Source: Diaporthe sp. PMI_573
Lineage: Eukaryota; Ascomycota; Sordariomycetes; Diaporthales; Diaporthaceae
DNA length: 64,000 nucleotides
NCBI GenBank assembly: GCA_021399435.1
Contig: JAJTUP010000047.1
Span: 1-64,000 of the forward strand
Direction: 5' to 3'
This document shows, one piece after another, positions 11,448-23,614 of the stretch (position 1 is the stretch's first letter; each line of letters starts with the position of its first letter). The notes beneath the pieces are model-generated. The model saw only the letters and a list, made by a program, of their open reading frames with translations, had not been told where the DNA came from and did no database searches. The translations under genes and the position numbers were made by a program.

Positions 11448-13294
11448 ATGATGGCTTGCCGCGTGGTCGTACGCCCCGGTCAGCCCATCGCCATTACCAC
11501 CATCACTATCACTTATATTTTCCTTCTCTCTCTTTTTCTAAAAATAATCTGGAACATCAAATATCTCGTGTCGGAAGGCTGGAAGGAGGACTTGATACCA
11601 TTGCCTTTTGGCAGCGCCTAAACCGATAGACCGTTTGGAAGGGCGGCCAAGGGCTCGGGGCTGAAAAGCGCGCCGTTGCGTTTTGCATGCATTGGGAAGG
11701 TGTCACTTTGGGCTCAGTTAGGGTTCTGCATGGGATGGGAATGGGTGGTTGAACTGTGTACGATGAAGTGTGAAATAACTTTTGCTTTTCCTGTTCGAAC
11801 ATCCATCTGGTGGAGTTGATGGCTTACAATGGGAAGAGCAGCGTCTTGTGCGAGGCGTTTGGACGGGGTACGCTCTCTCGATACCTGGTCGAGGCGTACC
11901 CTACGGCTGGCAAACGAGAGACGACTGGATGGGAAGCAAGCACGGGCAGGCGCCAGAGCTGCGAAAGCATATAGCAAGGCAGCCGGCTCCGCTGACGATC
12001 CCCCTGACATCTCAAGTTTCGCTGTCGACAGGCACGACGAAACCCTGCACTGGACAAGTTTGAGGGCCGTTCCAGCACTACACGATTTCCTTCAACATAA
12101 GGCCATCTCGAGAGCGGTCGGTAATCCTTCCTTGGCAGCAACAGCACAAGGAGCTCTCGAGCTCCCGCCGTTCGCTACCCAGCAGCAGAGCAGAACAATT
12201 CAAGATTTAGGCAAAAACAACATTTTTTTTTAGATTTCAGGTCGATAACTTCGAGTGTCCGTGATACACAGGAACAGACTTCATGCGATTTCTTGAATTT
12301 CCCAACGCTCCTACCCTCCGCGCGTTCGCATCAGCATTACCCTACTCGGTACGGGGTCGAGCAGGCTGAACGGAGTCCGGGAGAAAAGATTGTCTTCGCG
12401 TTGCCCAATGCCACCGTCACGAGATTCGCACACAACTGCGCTGTATCACACAGTAAGCCGGGGAAGCAGGTAGTCCACACCCATACTAATGGCTAAAACA
12501 ATAATTCCTACCCGACCGTTCGATTGGGTAGGGATCTTGTCGAACCTGGCTCATATTTTTGGCTTGTCCGGTCAGGCGGGCCTACGCTTCCTCCCAGGCA
12601 TTGCTGTCCCGAGTGAGTCATCCCGACCCAAACTTACCCTGGCCTCCGTGATAGGACAAGTTGGAGCAACCACCCTCCACCAAAGCGGCCAACCCCTGGC
12701 TCGGGACAAGGCGCTTTGTGCCCGCATTGAACACCTTGGTGACCTTCCGTTGGCTTCGAGCCGTTGTGCCTGGACTGTTAAAATAAGCTGTTCACGATGG
12801 CCGCTTTGAAACTGTCCGGTTCATCGGCGGCGGCAAGGTGTTTCCCAGCCCGACACATTTACCACCGAGGACGACTATCAACATGGGTGGCGTTTTCAGT
12901 GGGCAAGTTTCGGGTTTTGTTCGTTCCTCTTCAAAAGACCTTTTTCAAAGAGGTGCGTGTCCCCGAACATCGCGCGAAGCTGATCTCCGGGCAGGATGCT
13001 CTTGATTTCTTGGACGAAGAGAACCTCAATCTTTGTTGTAGATTTCATGTAAATTTCACCAAATCGGTGAGCCTTCCCGTACAACCGCGAGAGGGGCCTG
13101 ATGATCATCGGAGCACCGCCGGGTCTCGTCTGTCTCTAATTTGTCAGCTGATGCACGGATGAGCAGGCAGAATGTGTGGGTCCGATTCTGTCCTCAATCC
13201 TCCTGCCATCCATCCTGGACCTCTCGGGCAGCGGGAAGCGGCTCAAGACCTGCGTCTCGTCGTATTCGCAGGCAACGGCGTGTCAGAGCGACTG

Positions 13295-13345
13295 GGCGAG
13301 CATTCACAGGCTCGCGGCATGAACTACCAGGCGTGAATGCTCGCC
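13295..13345. repeat. 13-bp perfect inverted repeat (stem-loop)
   Basis: GGCGAGCATTCAC (13295-13307) is the exact reverse complement of GTGAATGCTCGCC (13333-13345), with a 25-nt loop. It is not at the end of a recognised gene, so a terminator role is not supported. Confidence 0.7.
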
Positions 13346-13931
13346 TCCACATAAGCACTACGGGTTCTCGCTCTACCGCAGTCATTACATCAAGAGTATG
13401 TCCCCTTGGGCCTTGGCCGGATGGGCCGGACGTAAGTTTCGCATGTGCATTGTATGTGGTCGCTCTCCCTCCTTTCCCGCTGCGTGTCAGCCGGCGAGAA
13501 AGCAAGATTTGGCAAGGTTCTTATCACAGATCGCGATCTCGGGGGAGGGGGACGTGACAGTATATGCGCCCATGTGGTGCTATATTAAATGGATCCGCTC
13601 GTGCCACTGGCCGAGATGGCTTGGCTGGTGTCAAAATGGCGCACGACCTTGTCCCTTTCTGGGCCCGGCGTGTGCTGTGCGGTATTGAGACTGGGTGTCG
13701 GCGAGCCGAATGCAGTAGGTAGATGGAAGTAAAGTTGATTTGTCGAACCGTCCGTCTCTCCTTCATGGGTGTGACGGTCTGTGTGTCTCTTCTGTTGCCT
13801 TGGTCGCTAGTTTTGGTGATCATGTTCCCTTCGGATCATTGTCCAAGATGTCACGGCTCTGAAGAAACACAAGATAGGACGGCGGAGTTGTAAAGGAGAA
13901 TCTCTCTACTGATGGGGTGTAACCAGATTAT

Positions 13932-13986
13932 ACAGGAGGTTATCCCACAGGAGGTTAACCCGCAGGAGGGTTGCCCGAGGAGGTTG
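13932..13986. repeat. 15-bp imperfect tandem repeat, about 3.6 copies
   Basis: Units ACAGGAGGTTATCCC, ACAGGAGGTTAACCC and GCAGGAGGGTTGCCC follow one another directly (13932-13946, 13947-13961, 13962-13976), then a partial fourth. Non-coding. Confidence 0.8.
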
Positions 13987-15334
13987 TTTAGTGAGCAATG
14001 CACAGGTGGTTTACTACATAAATGAATACTGCGGCAGCGCAGCCGACACTCGAGCAAAGCTCGTAATTGAGCAAAGCAATATTCCTTGAACCCTGGCGCA
14101 TCGGAAACCGGTCGATGAGGAACGTCTGTAATGCATAGAATAGCTCGTCCGCTCGTCCTGAGCAGATATCTGCACGAGGGGTCGTCTTCCAGGCCCCCAC
14201 GCCTTCACTCGACCTGTATGATGTCTCGAGATCGGACAGGGTCAGTCAGTACTCGTCTCATTCGTGGCCTCGCTTTATTCCGAAATAAAGATATTCAGTG
14301 AGAGTGAGCTTGGATAAGGCCGAGGATTCATGATTGTGTGCGTTGCGTTGGTGGCTGGCGGCCATCGGGGTTTCTGGCAAGGCCTGGCGAGAAGACCGGC
14401 TGTCCGTTGTGGTGAGCGAGGACAGACGTCTTTGGTGGTGGAGCGGAATCGCGAACACGTGAAAGACTGTCGCTTGGTACTTTCGCAGCATGCTCTTCAA
14501 CTGGATCCAAGATGTATACCCCTGGGCGTCTTCTGGGAGGACAGTTTGTGTGTAGGCTTCGTCTCTTCTCGACAAGTCTGAAGGTTAGCCAGGACGAGGG
14601 ATTGGTAACACGAATGCAACGTTTCCGAAAATGAAATCTGGCGATATGACGAGCAAGGCCAAGAGGATGAAGAGTGGTCGCCCTGGGTACTTGAATGCTG
14701 TTGGCAGATATCCACGGAGTGTAAGCGAACGGCGGGACAGAGTTAGGGGTGAAGTCTCAGGTCAGGGAAGAGCACATTGTTATACCGCAAAGCCTATGCC
14801 TTCTGTCAACGTCTGCAATGACGGACTTGTTGCATAAATGCCGTACCTTCTCGCGACAGCTCTTTTCCTGCTGATCAAGGGCCACAACCAGGACTAAAGT
14901 GGGAGTGCCCAGTCTCCTCGCTTCATGAGAGACGACCGATGCTACGCATGAGTATCACCCTTGGACTTCTGAAGCCTGAGGCAGAGATAAAGGCAGCCCC
15001 AGTCATTATGGTTCACGAAGTGACGACCAAAGCAATTGAATCCAGGTTGTTGATCAACTATCGAAGATGTTAGTCTACTTGCAGATGCAAACAGATCTGA
15101 CCGCACATGACAGGAGACATGCCCGAATCAGACTGCCGACCAGACGGGCCATCAGGATCCTCGCGAAGTATCTACCATCCATGTCCTCAACAACCTGGCC
15201 GTAGAATGGAGTACCGAAACCAGAATAAACGAAGTGTTTCCATCACAAATAGCTCTCTTCCATGAAGACCAAGGACTCATTTCAGCACGGTACCATGCTG
15301 TCATGATCAGGGAGCAGAAGGAAGGAGAACTTCC

Positions 15335-17503
15335 TTACCAGCCACCGCCACCAGTAGAGGCGCCACCGGTCTCCCAGCCACCAGAAGTAGCTGCGGGAGT
15401 CTCACCAGCACCGCCCCAGGCATTTCCACCGTCACCGACGGGAGCAGCGGGCTCGTCGCCACCGCCGCCCCAGGCGTCGCCAGCATCACCGCCGCCACCG
15501 CCGTCACCCCAGGCACCGGCATCCATTCCTCCCACATCATCGTCCTGCTCGGAGGGGAACTGCAGGTTCTCGAGCTCCTCACCCTCGGGCATGTACTGCT
15601 GGAGGAATTCAGGGACTGTCTGCTTGGTCTCGAGAAGAGTGCGAACCAGGACTGGGGCCAGTGGCTCATCCCGCTCCGTGTAGAACGAGGTGGCTAAACC
15701 TCGGTTGCCAATGCGGCCAGTACGACCTATAGAATGTTAGGTATCACCAGAAAAATCATTGAGAACCAAGAAACTTACCGATGCGGTGGGTGTACTCCTC
15801 AATACCACCATGATCGTGGCTGGGAAGATCAAAGTTGATGACGTGGCAAACGTTGCGGACGTCGATTCCACGAGCAGACACACCAGTGGCAATCATGATG
15901 GGCATAGTGCCTTTGCGGAAGGCGCGCATCGCATCCTCGCGCTCAAGCTGAGTGCGGTCTGCGTGGATCGACGTACATGGCAGACCACGGTTGAACAGGA
16001 AGTCATCGAGCTCATCCGCAGTGCGCTTGTTGTTCACGAATATCAGAGTTCGTGCAGGGGGCATTGAGTGAAGAAGATCATACATCGCCTGTCGCTTCAT
16101 AGAAGGATCAGTCTGCACGATGTTCTGCACGATGTTGTCGTTGGCACGGCCCGCTCGACCCACGCGGAACCGAACGTGCTCGGTCGCAAGGTGAGTCATT
16201 GCAAGCTCACGAACACGCTTTGGAAAGGTAGCCGAGAAGAGCAGGTACTGGATGTTGCCCTCCTCCTGCTCTGTGTAGGACGTTAGCGACGAAGGCCTTG
16301 AGAATAATCAAATGCGAAAAGACTCACCGCCACCACCGAGGATTCGATCGAAGTCCTCCTTCCAGTCATCGTGGAGCATCTCATCAGCTTCGTCAATGAC
16401 CATGAACTTGAGGCGACGGAGGGTCAAGATCTGGGGTCGATCAATGAAGTCGAGTAGACGACCAGGCGAGGCAATAAGGATATCGCAACCCTTACTCAGC
16501 TGGTCGATCTGGTCCCGAATGGGACCACCACCGTAGATTACGCAGGGACGCAGCATGCTCCGGTAGCAGAACTTCCGCGCCTCCATGAAGATCTGAATTG
16601 CAAGCTCGCGAGTAGGCACGACGATGCAGACGAGAGGCTCGGCACGAGCAGGTGGGTCGATGCCCTGTCGAAAGGTGGCCGGGTTAGGACGAGGCGCAGC
16701 AAGCTTCTTCGCCTTTCCCATGAGCTTGTTCAGAATGGGAATGAGATAGGCTGCCGTCTTGCCCGAACCTTGGAGTCATGTCAACCATTGCTCATAGTGT
16801 GCATGAATGACAAGGGAGACTTACCAGTCTGAGCGATTCCGATGACATCGTGACCGCGAGAAATTGCTGGAAGGCAGTACCTCTGGATCGGGGTCGGGGT
16901 ATTGTACAGAGAAAACTCTATGTTCTTCATCATGGCCGGGTGCAGACCGGCCTCGTCGAAGCGCGCGATCGGGTGGATCTGGACGGGACCCTCCTGCTCG
17001 AGCTCAACAGCGGTGATGCTACAAAGCCGTAAGCTAGGTGATCCAGGTCAGGGAGGCAAAGAGTACGCAACTTACCTGGAGAAATCGATGCCTGATGGCA
17101 GCTCACGCTTGTCGGCAGGACCAAAGAGCTCCTCCTCAAGCTCTGGGAACTCGGGTCCGAGATCTCCTTCCTCGCCATTCCAGTGGTAGACGCGCTTATT
17201 TCCGTCGAAGTCGCCGCCACGAGAATCGGCAAACTGGTCGTAGTCGTACTTTTGGGATGGAGCCCATCCACCACCGACGGTGCCCTCAGCAGCAGAACCA
17301 CCAGCGGCGGCCTGGGCTGCCTGGGCTGCCTGGCCATCAGCGGGGATTTTGCCAGAGCCACCGCCGGAATCCGTGTGTCCGTTGGTGTTGGTGTTCAGAA
17401 GGGCATCAGCCATGGCACCCGTGTCGAAAGCTCCGTTTGCCTGCTGGTGAGCAGAGCCCCGGCCGGAGCCAGAGGCATCTTGAGTGTCCCAACCAGAAGA
17501 CAT
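15335..17503 (-). CDS. DEAD-box ATP-dependent RNA helicase (Ded1/DDX3/Vasa-like)
   Basis: Five exons on the minus strand: 17503-17076, 17018-16825, 16768-16328, 16270-15779 and 15726-15335. Four introns of 52-57 nt, all GT-AG, keep the frame and give 648 aa. The order is a low-complexity Gly/Asn/Ala N-terminus, then AQTGSGKT (about 204-211), PTRELAIQ, DEAD (about 333-336), SAT (about 367), TGVSARGID and HRIGRTGR (about 516-523), and a Gly/Ala-rich tail ending in Trp. All motifs for ATP and RNA binding are present. The acidic segment before the core (GPEFPELEEELFG) marks the filamentous-fungal paralogue group close to Ded1, so a role in translation initiation or RNP remodelling is inferred. 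The stop overlaps a donor-like sequence (TGGTAAGG), but a terminal Trp fits the family. Exon joins are supported by family motifs crossing them (for example GIDFS|SITAVELEQ). Confidence 0.92.
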
Positions 17504-19862
17504 ATTGGATGAGAGGACTGGATTGTCTGAGGTGAGAGGAAGGATGAGCACACAGAGAAGACAGGATGAGAGGTCAGAGTGGGGTAGTATTGCGACCTTG
17601 CTGAGAGTTTGATGACACACGACCAAAGGGACAAAGGTGCAAGAAGAAAGGTGAAAAAAGTGCGGAGAAAACCTCAAACGGAGTGTGAAAGAGCAAGAAG
17701 GCAAAAGATCATGTTCCAAGGTGAGCAGGGAGAAGGGAGTGAGGATATCTTACCAGAGAATCAACAACCGCTGAAAAGTGCAGTGCCAGGCACACAGCTG
17801 CGAGAAGAGTCAGATCACAGAACTGGAGAGGTTGTTAGTAGGCTTGTGGTGGATCTGGGCGGCAGAGACAGGCTGTGATGAAGCTGGTGTACGAGAGAGT
17901 GAGGAAGCAGGGTTTGACGACCAGAGGGCTCGATAGAGAAGATGGAAGACAAACTAACAGTGAAACAGGAAATCCCAATAGACGTCCCGTGGGACAAAGG
18001 TTTGAAGGAAGGGAGGCAGGGCAAAGACTTTGTGGTGTGCTCAGAAGCACGAGCACGAGGAAAATTGGATTGATGGTCGAAACTGGTGAAGGATGGGTGC
18101 TGAGGAGGGAGTTGACGCGTCAACAGGAGGGGGAAAATGGAGCCAAAGGCCTGCCTGGGAAAGAAGCACAAAACAACGTACCTGCAGGCAATGTTTGAGG
18201 GGAGGAAGAGAGAGAGAGAGGGCAGTGACCAACCCCAGATGTGATTACCTACCACAACAAGATGTGGCAGGGAAAGGAAGGCGTGGCACAAACAGACAGG
18301 TAGGTGCCTTGCGAGACACGAGGCACCACACGAGGCTGCTTGTCCCAAAGCTGTGAAGAAAATGGGGTGGTGATGAAGGTGGGTACTGATCTGGGAACTT
18401 CGCGTATGGTGAAAACCGTGAAGGTCAAACAGAAGCTGTGCTCTTTGGTGCTGATGGACGGCAGAGAGGCAAAAGGGGTGATGCGTGAGTGGAGGTTGGA
18501 TGAGAAGTTGGGGACCAATGGATGAGACAGACCTAGGGTTGCTGATGGCGAACATTGACAGTTGAGGGTGAGGAGGGACGGGGCACACTAGCCCACCAAG
18601 ACTGGCCAGAACAAAACGACAAGTGTTGCTTACCTGAACCTGATGGTCAGGAACCAATTGACCTTTGATGATGATGCTGGACGGGTTGGGCGACCTTCTC
18701 AAGGGCGAAGTCAAAGCCTGGGAGGGGAGTTGGGAAGAAAGAAAGTTGAAGTTGAAGTTGAGGTGGACAGCACAAACTGGTATTGGGTTTTGTGTAGGGC
18801 TCCAGAGGTGCTGGCAGAGGTTACGGTCAGTGCACCAGGCCGATGGGTTGGGCAAGAGCTGGCAGAGACCTGAAAAGTGGATTTGGAAGGAAGGCAGCTC
18901 CCTGAGGAAAAGGTTGTCCGCCGGGGAAATAAACTGGAAGGGGGCGGAGGAGGGCTTGTTGGGTTTTGGAAGGTGAGATGGCCAAGGACCTTGGGAATCT
19001 ACTTGCCTGGGTGGGTAGGTACAGTAGGTGCCTGGGTACAAAGGAAGAAAGGGTATTAATTCTGGTCCCCAAGGCCTTGAAACCCTTGAAAAGGACCAAG
19101 GTAGACTGAAGGTGGGAGGGTGGACGGGGAGAAGACGACTCGGGTATCGAGCTACAGCGAGTGTTCACGGGAGGTGCGTTCCAGGTTGGCACCTGCTCCT
19201 TGAATGGAAACTTGCCGAGCAGAATGCACTTCTGATATCTGATTCACTTGAACTGTGCTGTCAGAGGGAAAATGGACGCACCCACGCCTCTACAGCATGG
19301 TTGGGCCCTTATATGATGCCTGACTGGATTCAACAGATTCCCCGCAGGCACAGATGCCGCCGATAAAAAAAACTGACTGTCTTGCACGTGTCTCTGTGGC
19401 CCTGTCAAAACCGGCCCGGCATTGAGAGAAGCAGTCCGGTACAACGGGCGAGCACGACGGTGTGGGAAGAACGTCACGGCAGGAGAATTCGAGGATCAAT
19501 ATGGTAAAAGAGGGAAAAGGGGAAAGGAGAAGACAAACGGTTAGCTTTGGTCTTCCTGAGGCGAGCGTCAGCTTGAAGAACAACGTGACTTTACACAAAG
19601 GCTTCAAACCCCCTTGAAGGCTGCCCATGGCTCGCACACTGAGAACTTGTCTAGATTCAAGAACAACATGGCCAAAGGACGCGAGGAATGACGGAAGCAA
19701 AGACACAGCATCGTTGGACCAAACTCGACATGGAATGGGATGCGCGTACCTGAGTGCATGGACATCTACACAACTCCAAAGGGCGACGACACTCTGCCCT
19801 ATCAAGAGGCGCCACACATGCCACCACAGTTTTTCTGCATCGGACCTAACCCGACAAATCGA
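17504..19862 (-). promoter_or_regulatory. Long pyrimidine-rich upstream/leader region of the helicase gene
   Basis: On the minus strand this 2.36-kb stretch is CT-rich and holds several good splice donors, for example CTG|GTAAGA at 17753, pairing with an acceptor CTCAG at 17528-17527 just before the ATG (possible 226-nt leader intron), and others near 18185 (GTACGT) and 18635 (GTAAGC). One long minus-strand frame (17815-19041) is open but consists of Pro/Ser/Leu/His-rich text without domains and is best explained by the base composition. Spliced long leaders are common for highly expressed fungal RNA-helicase genes; splicing here is inferred. Confidence 0.45.
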
Positions 19863-21020
19863 TCACCAGTCCAACTCCTCAAGCTCGTCATGTTCATATC
19901 CCTTGAAGCCCTCCTCAAGAGCCATGGCCAAGTCGGTGGCCGCTCGCCCTGCTGGTCCACCCTCCATCCGGGCCTGGGCAGTCTTCTTCTCCATGGTATC
20001 CTTCAGGGGCCACAGCGCACGTAGTCTCGACTCGGTGTCGGCGCAGATCTCACCATCCTGTGGCGGGCCAAACAGCTGCAGATAGCCGAAGGGGTTCGGC
20101 CCCTCAGGCAGTCTGTAGATCTGGTCCCAGTACTGAGCATCAGTCCACGGCTTTACCGCCGGCGGCTTCTGCAAGCCCAGCTGGATGAACTTAGCCAGGG
20201 CGGCCATCTGGTGCGCGTACGCGGACCCGCCCTTGTCCGCGCCAAACGTCGTCTTCGGCGCGGAGCTCCAGCCTTTGCCGCCGGTGGCGGCGGATGCCGT
20301 GGAAGCGTGCCTCCAGCCCATCATCGCCACGAACGCGTCAAGCGTCTTCGTCCAGCCGCCGGCGACGTCCAATAGCTGGTCCACCGCGGCATCGAGCAGC
20401 CAGTCCATGAACTTGAGCGCATCATCCCTAACCTCTGCCGAGAGGTGCAGCATTCCCAGACGGACCCATTTGACGACCTTGTCAGCATGAGGCTGAATCT
20501 CGTAATATGGAAGTGCCTGGAATAGTTTCAGGAGGCTGCTGCGGATGGCTGACGAAGTGTCGGTGATCAGTGGTAGCAATTTGTCGAGAAGAACATATGC
20601 GCCGACGGGGTTCTTCGGCGGTGTTGACGTGAGCTGGCTGATGAGGTGAGAGAGGGCCTCGCGCCGTTGCTTGTCAGTCCTAGAGGTGGCTAATGACAGG
20701 TTGTGCTTGAATAAAGCAACATCATCAGGGGCTGTCTCCGAGAGGGACTGCTGGTTGACGACGATAGCTACCGTCAGCGTCAGCATCACTTTTCCCAGCT
20801 ATCATTGCGAAGAATTGCTCGCCGGTGCGGAACGAGGGATGCGTACATTTTGACTGAAAACTCGTATCTGTGAAATTCGAAGACTTCGGCTTTGCCTTGC
20901 CAACCCTCAACTTGGGTTTCTGCTCATCATGTTAGGGCTGATGGATCATGCATCTATGGGCGTGAGACATGCCTGAAAGTCCTTCTTCTTTTCCTTCTTC
21001 TTCCTTGCACTTGAGCCCAT
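19863..21020 (-). CDS. IPI1: Pre-rRNA-processing protein Ipi1
   Basis: Three exons on the minus strand, 21020-20973, 20919-20847 and 20767-19863, encode 341 aa. The N-terminus is Lys-rich (MGSSARKKKEKKKDFQ|KPKLRVGKAKPK), followed by NFTDTSFQSK|SIVVNQQSL and an alpha-helical HEAT-like domain, as in Neurospora and yeast Ipi1. Ipi1 (human TEX10) works with Ipi2 and Ipi3 in the Rix1 complex, which processes ITS2 and remodels pre-60S particles in the nucleus. The first intron (20972-20920, 53 nt) starts with GC rather than GT (CAG|GCATGT) but has a proper CTAAC branch site and CAG acceptor. The second intron (20846-20768) is GT-AG. The joins reproduce the family's conserved N-terminal block, so the GC-AG site is well supported. 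Confidence 0.92.
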
Positions 21021-21362
21021 TTTGACTTCATTGGACTAAGGTCAGCTTGAGGAAGCTCTCAATTCTCTGCGCCAGGGCAATGATATCTCAATTACACGGA
21101 AATCGGGATATTCACTTACCTTGTCGGTGCAGAGAAATCTTCAGTGAAGTTGAGAGCAAGACCAAATTGGGCAAAGGCGGTGAGGGCTAAGAGGATGGGC
21201 AGGAAATGCCACTTGGGGAACCCGGTAAGTGCTCCCCGAGGGTGCAACTCGGCTGTCTTCAGTAAACAAAACAAAGCCCACCCGCAACCTGGGACGTACT
21301 TGCGCAAGGCTCGTCCTCGAGAGTTCCCACGAGGCTAGAATCGTGTGCAACCACTTTCGAAA
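21021..21362. promoter_or_regulatory. Bidirectional promoter between IPI1 and roadblock gene
   Basis: The two start codons face away from each other, 342 bp apart, so the promoters must overlap. No clear TATA box is seen. Confidence 0.6.
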
Positions 21363-21975
21363 ATGGCGGATGTGAATACGGTACGCAGAGAGCCCAGACC
21401 CTTTTGCATTTGCGCAAACCACCGCTCCTCCGCTCAGCGCTAACCCCTGCCCGCGACTCGCAGAGCAACGGCGCCGATGCGCTCGAGGAGACCCTCAGCC
21501 GGCTATCCAAGAAGCCCGGCGTTAAGGCGACGATTGCGCTCGACCGAGCCACAGGCACAATTCTCAAGACAGCAGGACATATATCCTCGCTGCGAACATC
21601 TTCCTCCCAGCAACAACAAGGAGACTCGCAGTCGCCGACAGGCGCCGCCACCGCCAGCTCGCTCTCCGCCTCTACCACCGATATCCCCGCGTCGTCTGGA
21701 AGCGCTGCGGCTGCGGGAACGGGCAGCGAGACTAAAGGAGCCGAGGAACTGGCGTCTATGGTATGGGCGTTTGTGAATTCGGCTGGCGGGCTTGTGCATG
21801 GCCTCGATATGGAGGTAATACTACAATCCCAGGGGGCAGGAGATACGCACAGTGCTAAAGCCCAGACCAGGATGAGCTGAAGCTGCTTCGAGTGCGCACA
21901 AAGAAGCAGGAGCTCGTTATTGTCCCCGACGCGAAATATCTGCTGATCGTAATCCACGAGACCCCGACGGCTTGA
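21363..21975 (+). CDS. Roadblock/LC7-type dynein light chain
   Basis: Three exons, 21363-21380, 21464-21814 and 21871-21975, encode 157 aa. The first exon gives only MADVNT; both introns are GT-AG, the first with a CTAAC branch site. The fold runs ETLSRLSKKPGVKATIALDR...GTILKT, a long Ser/Gln/Ala-rich insert (about residues 55-95), a helix (MVWAFVNSAGGLVHGLDME) and the C-terminal strands DELKLLRVRTKKQE..VPDAKYLLIVIHE. These match DYNLRB/roadblock, a light chain on the dynein intermediate chain that supports minus-end transport of nuclei and endosomes in hyphae. At 157 aa it is longer than the usual 95-110 aa because of the insert, which is frequent in filamentous fungi. Membership of the wider roadblock family (for example Ragulator subunits) is possible but less likely. 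Confidence 0.88.
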
Positions 21976-23614
21976 CCGGACGGCTAGACAGGTCGCCGAC
22001 ACGGCGGCCCTTTCATTGATGCGAAATCGCAGGACCACACGAGGCTCCTGGGCCCTTGGCTGAGCATGTCACGCGAGACACACCGCTCATTCAAGCTGAA
22101 TCATCTACTTGTATCGAGACCATGTTCAAGCGCCGACAGGACCGCGCAGAGAACGAGCATGCACATTCCTGTGGCCGCCGTCGCCTGTAACACATGCTAT
22201 GCATAGACAAGATTTCGGCACAGATTCTGCACGTCGACGTCTGATGTGACTGTAGATCTGATAAATCTCGGATCATTTCTGGAGGTGCCTTTGCCGCTAC
22301 AGCTCTCACAACCGGTGGCAGGCGACATTGGTGCATAACCGCACATAGCACGGAAGGTACATAAGGATGAAAGTATGCAGAGGCAGACCTCGACAAGAGC
22401 AACAGCTGCTTCAGATCAATGGAACAACAGCGAATACTGAAATGAAACAAGCAACTTGCCGACCACGCAGGTAACACAAGCTGCAGACGAGCTTCCGACC
22501 GGCATCTGAGCACATCAGGGCTATGCGCTCTGTGAGCACTACCGACCATGTGGCGTTCGAGATGGACTGGGAATTGTGAACTGGGAGGCCTGGGAGGCCT
22601 GGGAGGCCTGGGCGGGCAGTAAAGCTTGAACCTGGAAGATTGAAGCGGATCGGGCCTTGGCAACTGCATGGGCTGGTGGAGCACTTGTGAACGCCACGCT
22701 ACAGCACGGTGCGCATGCACCACAGACAGCTGGAGCTGCTGGCGACCCCCAGCAGAAAACCTTGGAAAACTTGGAAGGCCGGTGTCAACTATTCCATCTA
22801 TAGTCAGTAGTGCCCGACTGGCGGTGACTTACCATCATCCGAATGTCTGAGGCCGGGTGCCGTCGCATCTGATTTCCAGCTCGTTGGCCAGGGCAGCACC
22901 ACCATAGTTAGACGAGAGCACCGGAAACCTGGAAATTGATATCGAAGTCTCAGGGTCGCATGGGGCGGCTGCACGCGAACTGCACACCTAATCTTGCTTT
23001 GCATGCTTGGGCCCTGTGGAAGCTGCAGGGTGAACTCATGGCAGCCCAGGCATCGGCTAGAGTAGCCAGGCTTGCCCAAGGAGCACCTGCCTGGCCTCCC
23101 GAGCGGCATGTGTATCAGTTAGACGATATCTGAGCCGGATGCTAAACCCGATAGCCTGGCCAGAGGTGTGGAAGGCTGAGGGACTGCATATTCATAATTC
23201 CAGCAGACGCAGCATAACTGTGATTTCCAATTTCCTTCACATCACCAAGAACGTTGACTTGCTTGCGGCCTTTCAATCAATCGTCTTTGGCGTTCTGCTG
23301 TCACTTGCATCTGTTTCTTTCGGCGCCTGTCAAGTCATCGTCGCTCGTCTCTCCACAGAACCCAGACCCAGCATTCGGCATTTCGCATGACGTCCTTGCT
23401 CGCTCTCGTTACTATACTCGTGGTTATTAATGCGTCAGGCCTGCTGGGCCATTGAAACTGCTCGGAGCACGAGCAACCATTCATCGAGAGTGCAACCTGG
23501 ACCAGCGGTTCTCGCCACACTCTGTCATTGTCATGCCCACACACAAGCAGCAAGTCGACTCATGAATTAGGCCATCTGCATCCAGAGGCTCTCGGTGCCG
23601 CCCGACGCAAGAAG
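21976..23614. other. Intergenic, no supported gene
   Basis: No convincing frame. A 9-bp unit TGGGAGGCC is repeated three times in tandem at 22582-22608. The last 300 bases probably hold the promoter of the gene at 23615. Confidence 0.5.

Larger units (their letters stand above)
11448..15334. other. Intergenic, no supported gene
   Basis: Nearly 3.9 kb between the cyclin stop and the helicase stop. Frames of 60-140 codons occur on both strands but lack domains and overlap each other. On the minus strand near 14605-14700 a short hydrophobic stretch could be part of a small membrane protein, but no start, splice model or homology supports a gene. A stem-loop (13295-13345) and a short tandem repeat (13932-13986) lie here. 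Confidence 0.45.

Noticed and set aside
12797..13162. 121-codon plus-strand frame
   Set aside because: No domain and no promoter or splice context; equally open frames occur on the other strand.
14497..14715. Possible small membrane protein on the minus strand
   Set aside because: A hydrophobic run of about 25 residues is seen, but no start codon, splice model or conserved motif could be joined to it.
17815..19041. 408-codon minus-strand open frame
   Set aside because: Pro/Ser/Leu/His-rich text without domains in a CT-rich region; best explained by composition of the helicase leader.
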